A stretch of DNA of 64,000 bases from Capitella teleta (taxonomy: Eukaryota > Annelida > Polychaeta > Capitellidae), in NCBI GenBank assembly GCA_000328365.1, contig KB308662.1, positions 31,056 through 95,055 of the forward strand, given 5' to 3'. The position numbers were made by a program, and so were the translations under genes. Shown piece by piece: positions 56,688-64,000 of this stretch. Numbering within the stretch: position 1 is the stretch's first letter; each line of letters begins with the position of its first letter. The notes under the pieces were generated by a model. That model was not told the DNA's origin and ran no database searches. It saw only the letters and a program-made list of their open reading frames with translations.

Positions 56688-58352
56688 CGGTGTAACAGCA
56701 TGTATAATCCTACTGAAAAGGTAGTCCTAGAATTATTATTCCTAGAAATGGTAGTCCGCCATAATATGAGAAGGGTGGCAGATGACTAAAAAATTGAGTC
56801 ATCTCATACGGCATAGTGTGTAACATTGTGAGACTTAGATATGGATTGTTAAGGGTTCGAATCTCATCTCCACAGAATAATTGGACTGAATGGGACTTCA
56901 TTTCCTGAACATTACGTTTGATACCGAGAGTTTTTACGTTTTGTATTTTCTCTTTCGCTGTTGGGAATTTGACTTGGTGTTCTTCAAAGGTGAATCGTAC
57001 GATTGTTTGGCTATTCCTCTACTCTATCATTTTATTTATTATCATGTATATATATAGCTGTTCTCAATCGAAAAGAAAAGCTGAGATGCTGACAGGTTTG
57101 CAGAATGAGTGTAACAAAGGTTAAGTTCTTTGAAATATATGCTTGCTGAGTTCGTCTGTTCATGAGGAATCATGAGTATAGGTCGATCATGCGCCGATCA
57201 CAACAATTCTTTTGGGTGGGTATAGTAATGTGGGAACAAACGCATTTGCAATCACGAAGAAAGTTCAAAATACTTCTGAGTTGAGGGGCACCTGAAATTA
57301 TTTGACGACTAAGTCCTACCTGGAAGGCATCACAGCTCCGAGAAAGCGAGCGATCCACAGGACAGCGTTATTAAATTTCAAGGTGGGTGATCTTCTGCTT
57401 CCTGTCATCCCATTAGATAATCATTCATTGGCCGAAGTAATGCTGTGTTACCTTTTTTTCTTCTCTTTTCATGGCTCAATGTACAGAACTTTTTTCAAAA
57501 TAATTTTTGTTTTTAGCTGCGGGGAGGTGCATTCAACTACAGAGCAATCAGGCGGATTAGAAATGAAGTTCCTGTTAGCCAATAATATTTTACATAAAAT
57601 TCACTCAACGAAAGAAGGTGTAATTAAATTTGAATGAGAACATAGTTTACTCTTCCTCATGTGCACCTTTGTATTAATTGTATTCATTTATTAATTGTAT
57701 TTCATCTTGGGTGGGATAAAACATAGGACAAGGTTCGACGACGTTTCTGATTGCCAAATATGGTCAACTCAGTTTGTGATTTTGTCTCCAAGTACGACTT
57801 GTGTCGAAGGAATAGCCCACAGGTCAAGTTAAAAACACCATTTCTGACGAATATCTCTATACAAGCAAAGGCCTGGTACCCGCAGGTGACTTTTAATTCG
57901 GTACACTGTAACAATGTCCTCACAGAAATGTGTTGTCTGTTCCACATTGAGATCCAGCAGACCGAAAGAGCGGCAAGGAAAACGATAGGCAGATTGGCCC
58001 TCAAACCATCTTGTCATTGACCATAAGGAATCCGCATTGTACAAATTGATAAATATAGATCGAGAATTGAAGCAAGCAGTCCATCCAGCTAATATAAAGT
58101 TGTACAATTGTATTAAACACCATCTCACTCCCTGTACAATTGTTATTGGCTCCAATGCAGCGGACAATCCATCCTAGTCTGTAGTTTCACTGTGACTACT
58201 AATCCTAATTGTAGGACTATATAATATTATGCCCTAGGAATATTAGTCTGCCGGACTACTGTTTCTAGAACACGAAGTCCTAGCACTATACAAAAGAGGA
58301 CTTAGAGTCCGCCGGACTACGATTTCGAGGGACTATGGAGACTGTTACACCG
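56688..58352. mobile_element. 1.67 kb DNA element with terminal inverted repeats
   Basis: CGGTGTAACAG at 56688-56698 is matched by CTGTTACACCG at 58342-58352, with TGC flanking both ends as a possible 3-base target duplication. Inside each end are palindromic subterminal motifs: GGTAGTCCGCC at about 56754, and AGTCTGCCGGACTAC and AGTCCGCCGGACTAC at about 58245 and 58307. The interior has frames of about 90-110 codons on both strands without a recognisable transposase. It is probably a non-autonomous DNA transposon. A further ACTGTTACACC at 58451 may belong to a second, older end. Confidence 0.55.
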
Positions 58353-59693
58353 TGCTTCTTTTCACTTCGGACACACTTCTTCGACTCGTGATTGGACAGT
58401 CCAAATTTCTTCCAGTCAGAATCGTCAATTTTATGTCAATACGCCTGCGTACTGTTACACCACAGTCGCTACAAATTTACTGCAAATTGATGAGAACTGC
58501 ATTTTTGATGACATCCGGTTTTCATCTTAACGATTCTCTCGGTTGCAGTCATATCGATACTCTTAACCGATTTGGGGGGAAATTAAGTACTGACAGCATT
58601 CCTGTACATCACATATTAGATTTCAGAGTGACAGAACGGTTGACATTTTATATTAAGCTAGTTTAAGAACACATCATGGCATACTACATATCATTAGTAC
58701 TCAATTGTAATTTTCAACTACTAGATTTTCACTATGTGTCCTTCGATCTTATAATTATTCATTTATATTCATAAAAAGTCTTCATATAACGCCAACCTTT
58801 TAGTTCAATAACTTGTTACGTGTGCATGTATTCTAGAAGTATGGTGATGATAAATGCATTATGTCGTTGTGGACGCTATTCCGCGGCTCTCAAAATGCGT
58901 TATGATAATAGTCAATTCAGGCAAAGAATTCTACGTTCTTTGGTTCAGTTCATATAAATCATAACGGTCATTGCTTCACCAAATCATAACGGTCTCTCCA
59001 CTAATTTCTCAACCCTCAACAAAACCCTCCCACGATGAGTCGCGTTGCTTATTGATGCATGCATCATGGGTTAAATGTGAATAATTAAGATAGATTCAAC
59101 ATTTATAACCAGTCATTACATGTAATTAATTATTGTACTTCACCATCTCGAAAAACTAATCATTTCGTTTTCTTAATTAAACATTCAACAATTCCTTCTG
59201 CATTAGAGGGAATGTTTTCCTGTCTTCTGTAACAATTCACCAAAAAGAAAAGAGCATCACCTAATTATTCACGGGAGCTATGTTAAAGATGGACACGCCC
59301 ATTTTTCTTTGATGTGAAGTTCAACAGAGTAAGTGTAAAAAAACATTTAATCGCTTTGTTCTCTCGTCCACTGTATAACCATGCAACCTTAGTACACAAT
59401 AGCGATAAGCCTATGATTATCTATAGTTATTCGGATCACCGTATATACAATGCATGCACTTAGAATGAAGAAAATGCACACACCATAATAATGTACACAT
59501 TTACACAGAAAATCTCACAGAAATGGATAAAACAAAATGAATGCAATCGATGAAATCACAGACGCTGAAACAACACACCGATCGAAGTGAGATATCGATT
59601 ATCAGAGATCATAATTGCGATAGACCATGCTATAAATACGTACACAATATCGGGGAATACAGCATTGACCTATTTAAGCGTCTGTTTATAGTG
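58353..59693. other. non-coding stretch
   Basis: Contains three CATAACG-type motifs (58898, 58960, 58985). No supported gene. The last few hundred bases may be the 3' UTR of the minus-strand gene that follows. Confidence 0.4.
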
Positions 59694-60660
59694 TCAGTAT
59701 GGCTTCACGACGGTGCCGACTGCAAAGCCCCTCTGAACCCGAACTACCTCCCTGAAGGTGCACCGGAAGTACTCCTTCACCAAACCATGCTGCCTCACTA
59801 GCTCCCAGGGCATTCCGAACTTGCGCATCCAGCCCCAATCCGTTGGGTAATCATCAAACACGATGAAGTTATGCAGCGGGTTCGCTAACTTGATGAAGTT
59901 GCTGATTTCTGACTTGGCTGAAGGGTAGTTGTGGCCGCCGTCTACTAACATGACGTCACATTTGAAGTCTGGGTTCTGCTCGATAAAAGCTGGAAGAGTG
60001 TCTTTGGAGTCTCCCCAGTGGATGAAGAACCTCTTCGGGTAGAGCATGGTCAGGTAGTTGGCCATGGGTCGCGCGCAGTCGTGCTGCCCGATGTCGAAGG
60101 AATGCACAACGACGTCTTCCTTGGCGTTGAGGAAATTGAAGCTGCTCCAACCCTCGTTGAATCCAGTCTCGCAGACGGTCTTCACGAACGGCAGTCTGGC
60201 CAACTGGTGCAGCGCCCAGACCTGGTGTGAGATGTCCTGGCTGCTTCCTTCCCACGACCTCTGCGTCTTGTTCAGCGCCCAAATGAACGCCTTCATGCCC
60301 TCGTCGTAAGCAGGACTGAACTCGAAGGGGTAGTCATGAAACAGATCCTCACACACGCGCATGTCCTTCGGCACAAAATTCAGGTAGATCTTCAGGTAGG
60401 TCGGCGCAATGATCGAGTCATCCACATCGTCGATCTCATCAAAGGTGATCTGTGATTTCAACAGCAGATTAGGATCAAGATCAAGATCAGCGAGTTCATC
60501 CTTGGCTTTGCTGCCACCGTATGACCTTGAGAAGATGATGATGACGATGATGACGAGGGAGAAGACAGCACATGCCTTGCACCTGGCCATGGCTACTTCC
60601 AGCTGACGGGTGTTGGCCAACTTCGAAGGAGGCATATCATCGACGTCGACAGCGTCGTCA
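59694..60660 (-). CDS. type II membrane methyltransferase-like protein
   Basis: A strong acceptor (CTCTTCCCCCAG|TGACGAC) marks the exon start at 60660, and the exon runs in one frame to TGA at 59694-59696. The first internal Met is at 60635; counted from it the product is 313 residues. Residues 21-35 (ACAVFSLVIIVIII) form one membrane segment, giving a type II, probably Golgi or ER, topology. The lumenal part has a class I SAM-methyltransferase fold signature: ETGFNEGWSS (motif I, about 156-165), SFDIG (179-183) and DVMLVDGGHNY (227-237), as in the Methyltransf_24 family. FIVFDDYPTDW follows at about 257-267. The acceptor phase (2) means either a 5' UTR exon or a coding exon lies upstream, not identified. 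Substrate unknown. Compact CpG-rich coding sequence without breaks. Confidence 0.8.
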
Positions 60661-62458
60661 CTGGGGGAAGAGAGGAGAAGAGAGGGAACAAATGAGAAGG
60701 AGGACACACGGAGATAAAGACGGAGCAAACCTGGCCATCCCACAGCCATCTTACGCGTATCCTGAGTTGCTACACTGTTGTGAGTATGCATTGCGCCTGG
60801 GTTAATTTCTCAATAACATATCTTCACAATATGCTGTTATTCAGGGCGTTTGGATTCGTGCCCGTATTCTAATGCAATGCACTGTTGTTGTAAAGTTGTG
60901 TTAGCTTTCGTAACTTGTGAGTTGCATAATGCATTCCGCATTGAATATCTGCTGCTACTAGCATCAGTGTTGTGGGGAATTTATCCAATCAACAGCAAGA
61001 GCTCGATGACATTCACATCTCGAGACAAATTGAACCTGTCAGCCGTTTTTGCTAAACATTTGATCTTCAATTCACGCACTATTGATCCATGAATTGATGG
61101 CTTCTGGCTATTTTGCCATTATTTTCTTATTTTATGGCGCATATTACGTCTGTTTATGTTGCACGACAATTCTAACGAAATGCACAATTGAATCATCAGC
61201 TGTCATTCCAGCAGCAATACGACATCGAACGCCTCCTCCCACCCCTCTCGCTTCTCAGACAGACCCAGATCTTATTGATTCCTAATTGATGAAGCAGTTT
61301 TGCGATGATTGCATCGGGAATATATGTTTGTCACTTTGTCTGGACGACATTTCAACGGGAAATGATGTGCATGTTCTTAGTACATTTGAAAAAGACGTCC
61401 ATTTCTGCATCTTATCAAATCACGAATCTTCAAATAAGGAATTCCCAAATTTTGAGTTCACTGCATGCTGGCTGCATGTCATTAATCAGATGGGCTTGCA
61501 TTTCGTTATCAAACACCCTCAGACAGAGCAGGGTCGTATCAGCAATAAAAATTATAAATTATTAAGCGTTGACAAATACAAATTCCCAAAAATAACGCAC
61601 TTCCTCGGTTGCATACAAACAGCAACCGAACTTCTACGTGGATACTCACCTGGCAATTATATCAAAGAATAATCCGAGTTGATTCGAGTTAACAGTAGAA
61701 GCACATAGCAATTGATATGCTGTAGTTTTTATTTTTAACCTTGCAGTAGTGATGTGGTGGAATCAAATATGTTAATCGGAGATTTCTCATCATTGGGAAC
61801 AGGTGTTGCTACATTCTGGCCGCCGACAGCTGTCGCAGAGATTGTCTCGCTTCATTGAGCTTCCGATGTTGCCCGAAAATAGCACTGTCACGTGACCAAG
61901 CTTCAGTTTCTGCTATGGATGTTTACTGAAATTTAATTTTGGCTTTTATGGGTAGTATTGTGGGCGAGCTATCTCCTGCTTCTCGAGTTTGACTTCTCAT
62001 CGCTTTCATCTCATCGGTTTCCTGGAAGTCCGGTGCGTTATGATACCAAGAATTCATTGCTTTCAAGCACAGTCATAACGTTTGTCAGTTTGACAAGGTC
62101 AACACAATAGTACACCATGAGGTCATGATGCTACTGAACAATAATATTCAATTCAATAACTCGGTACTCAGCCCTTTTTATCACCCACCCTCGTTCGCCC
62201 AAATGCAAATAATTGACGTTATGAATCGAACCAAACGGGATGACAATAGGAACGTTATCATTAATATGGGTGCGATATGATGGGTGCGTTATGATTTGAG
62301 CTATGGGAACCGATCATTTCTGCCTCATGTACTACTAACATCCTTCCAAGAGGTCGCGATTTCTGAATTTCGGCGTCACATGGTCACATCTACATCTTTG
62401 GGGGTAGAAATCAAACACAATATCTCCAAGCAACTAAGGATAATCTCTGGCGAGCCTT
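60661..62458. other. non-coding stretch, probably intron or upstream region of the methyltransferase-like gene
   Basis: No coding exon recognised. It holds TCACGTGA near 61890 and four CGTTATG-type motifs (62036, 62074, 62217, 62287). Confidence 0.4.
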
Positions 62459-62603
62459 TTAAAGATCAACCATAACGCCAGAGATAACGCCAAATTCACG
62501 AAGTATACACCCTAATTAATATAACCCTAATTAATCACTCCAGTGCAAAATAATAATTACCTGATATCATTTACATGTTATTTAATGAGTCACGAACAGC
62601 GCA
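62459..62603 (+). repeat. direct repeat copy 1
   Basis: TTAAAGATCAACCATAACGCC to AGTCACGAACAGCGCA. It matches 63871-64000 at about 85-90 percent. This copy has an internal tandem duplication of CCCTAATTAATATAA. Confidence 0.9.
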
Positions 62604-62682
62604 TATTCAGTGGTTCTGATTTTCCCGTCAAATCGGTTTGGTTTACATATTTGCCGCTAGTGCATAAACATTATGACTGCGC

Positions 62683-62706
62683 AAAAAAAAAAAAAAAAAA
62701 AAAAAA
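62683..62706. repeat. A homopolymer
   Basis: A run of about 24 A. The rest of 62604-63033 is AT-rich with interrupted T runs at 62952-62987 and no gene. Confidence 0.8.
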
Positions 62707-63033
62707 GAGGTTACTATAGAAACGGATCGATACAAACGATTCGGCTCGAGTCGGAAAATGATGATACAATCATTAATATCTTGAGTTATATGGTTAATAA
62801 AATATCACAAGACGTTTGAATCGACTGCTTCTAATTTAATTTAATTTAGCAATTAATGAAAGCAGATAAAAACAATAATTATATGTATATTAGCCAATAA
62901 TGAATTTAGGTGCCAATTGTTTGAGCCAATATTACCTCATTCCCATGCGTGCTTTTTTTTTTCTTTTTTTTTTCTTTTTTTTTTTTCACTTGTGTTGGTT
63001 GACATTTAAAAAGACACGTTTGAAGAATATAAT

Positions 63034-63285
63034 TTATTTCTCTGACTTCTTCACAATATGCAGTTCGGGATATCCAGTTTCCCGATCGAATGGACGCTGG
63101 AATTCGACGGATGGCATTTCAGCGATGACGACCTCAGCCGTTGTGAAGATCGGCATGTCCCCTATCACGTGACCTCCGATGACCTTGCCCTCTTTGTCGC
63201 CCAAGGCCACGTGAAGGTGACCTTCACCGGCCGACAGCGTCCCAGAAAGAGCAAGGATCTCGAAGTGCTCGTTGAACGTACGGAT
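63034..63285 (-). CDS. PPC/DUF296-domain protein, last exon (partial gene)
   Basis: An acceptor (TTCTCTTTCTCAG|ATC) precedes 63285, and the exon runs in phase 0 for 83 codons to TAA at 63034-63036. It reads HFEILALSGTLSAGEGHLHV, then GGHVIGDMPIFTTAEVVI, then FDRETGYPELHIVKK. This is the second half of the PPC (plant and prokaryote conserved, DUF296) fold: a beta strand with S-L-S-G-T, the H-L-H core, G-G-H-(V/L) and the T-A-E-(V/I)-V-I strand. The family forms trimers; in plants it is fused to AT-hooks, and in invertebrate animals it occurs alone as a small protein of unknown role, often misnamed GlmU-like. The first half must lie in exon(s) beyond 64000 or in a region I could not read. The AATAAA overlapping the stop codon may be the poly(A) signal. 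Confidence 0.8.
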   Translation of the reverse strand: MRTFNEHFEILALSGTLSAGEGHLHVALGDKEGKVIGGHVIGDMPIFTTAEVVIAEMPSVEFQRPFDRETGYPELHIVKKSEK

Positions 63286-63870
63286 CTGAGAAAGAGAACA
63301 ATTATTCAGTTATATCTCACGGTGCATGAGATGAGATGGAATAAGAAGAATGGTGAATGGCCCTTATTTGGTGGTATGTATGGGTTCAATTCCGTCTCAG
63401 ATGGCTGTCGAAATTAACACAATCGTGGATAGATAAGCATGTCAACATTTAATAATAATGGAAGAAGAGAGAGAGAAAAAAAATCCACAAAGTTCCATAC
63501 ACTAAATCAGGATTCTGAAATCCACGAACAAAATCCTCCACCGCGCCACCTGAAAATGCTGGTTCCACAAGATGTAACAGAGGATCATATTCGGTTACAT
63601 AAAATAATGAATAATCACTTCCTTGGGCGAAGCCTAGAAGTGATCAGTTCTCCACCCTAGAAGAGAAAACGTTATGAATTATGATTCTTGTTTCAGAAGG
63701 AAAATACGTCAAAACTTAATGAGACCGAACCGCATTCGATCTTTTAGGATCGAGTACCACCGGATTTATACAAATCATGCACGTTCAATGATGCCTATTC
63801 ATTGCCCGGAGCCCTGTTTGCCCTAAAAGTGAAAATATCGCTGAATGTGTTACATGAGTGCTGCCGTGGT
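63286..63870. other. probable intron of the PPC-domain gene
   Basis: AT-rich with no recognisable exon. A GGGTTCAATTCC sequence at about 63383-63394 resembles a polymerase III B box but has no matching A box. Confidence 0.4.
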
Positions 63871-64000
63871 TTAAAGATCAACCACAATGCCCGAGATAAT
63901 GGCAAATTTACGAAATATACGCCCTAATTAATCATTCCAGCGCAAAATAATAATTACCTGATATCATTTACATGTTATTTAATGAATCACGAACAGCGCA
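63871..64000 (+). repeat. direct repeat copy 2, running to the window end
   Basis: TTAAAGATCAACCACAATGCC onward, matching 62459-62603 without the internal duplication. The alignment is still running at the last base, so the repeat unit is longer than seen here. Confidence 0.9.

Noticed and set aside
56780-56872. tRNA-like segment with B box GGGTTCGAATCTC and A-box-like GGCATAGTG
   Set aside because: The T stem and acceptor stem do not pair, and it lies inside the TIR element; too degenerate to call a tRNA or SINE.

Overview
This is a 64 kb piece of an invertebrate (bilaterian-type) animal genome. It is AT-rich with scattered CpG-rich islands, has spliced genes with GT-AG introns, long A/T homopolymers, two assembly gaps (36379-36964 and 47464-47513) and many short dispersed repeats. 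I cannot name the species. The protein families fit an invertebrate deuterostome or a lophotrochozoan better than a vertebrate or an insect.

The heart of the window is a small NK homeobox cluster. Two tinman/Nkx2-5-type (NK4) genes lie tail to tail: NK4a on + (exons 11145-11838 and 13862-14514, 448 aa) and NK4b on - (exons 28862-28355 and 26719-26238, 329 aa). A bagpipe/Nkx3-2 (NK3) gene on + (exons 41956-42313 and 48409-48914, 287 aa) lies head to head with NK4b. NK4-NK3 linkage is the ancient tin-bap pair. Here NK4 has been duplicated in inverted orientation, and the b copy has no visible N-terminal TN/EH1 repressor motif. All three genes keep one phase-1 intron upstream of the homeodomain. 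The large non-coding stretches around them (14.5-26.2, 28.9-41.9 and 42.3-48.4 kb) presumably hold cis-regulatory DNA for mesoderm or muscle expression. Visible motifs include a GATA/E-box cluster, RFX X-boxes, CRE sites and paired CCAAT promoters.

The left flank (0-9 kb) holds a broken ZSWIM3/MULE-like coding unit (43-1027, -), an array of TAGAACA motifs, a fragment resembling a transposon-encoded protein, an intact single-exon DNAJC30-like mitochondrial J protein (2467-3069, +), a decayed Tc1/mariner transposase and a tRNA-Asn(GUU) gene (8913-8986). The right flank (56-64 kb) holds a 1.67 kb element with terminal inverted repeats, a type II membrane methyltransferase-like gene (59694-60660, -) and the last exon of a PPC/DUF296-domain gene (63034-63285, -), plus direct repeats that continue to the window end.

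No LTR element, endogenous virus or CRISPR array was recognised. The most notable observations are the inverted NK4 duplication, a recurring ATCATAACGCA motif that avoids the NK core, the TAGAACA array, and an orphan X-box plus CCAAT promoter-like signature midway between the two NK4 genes.
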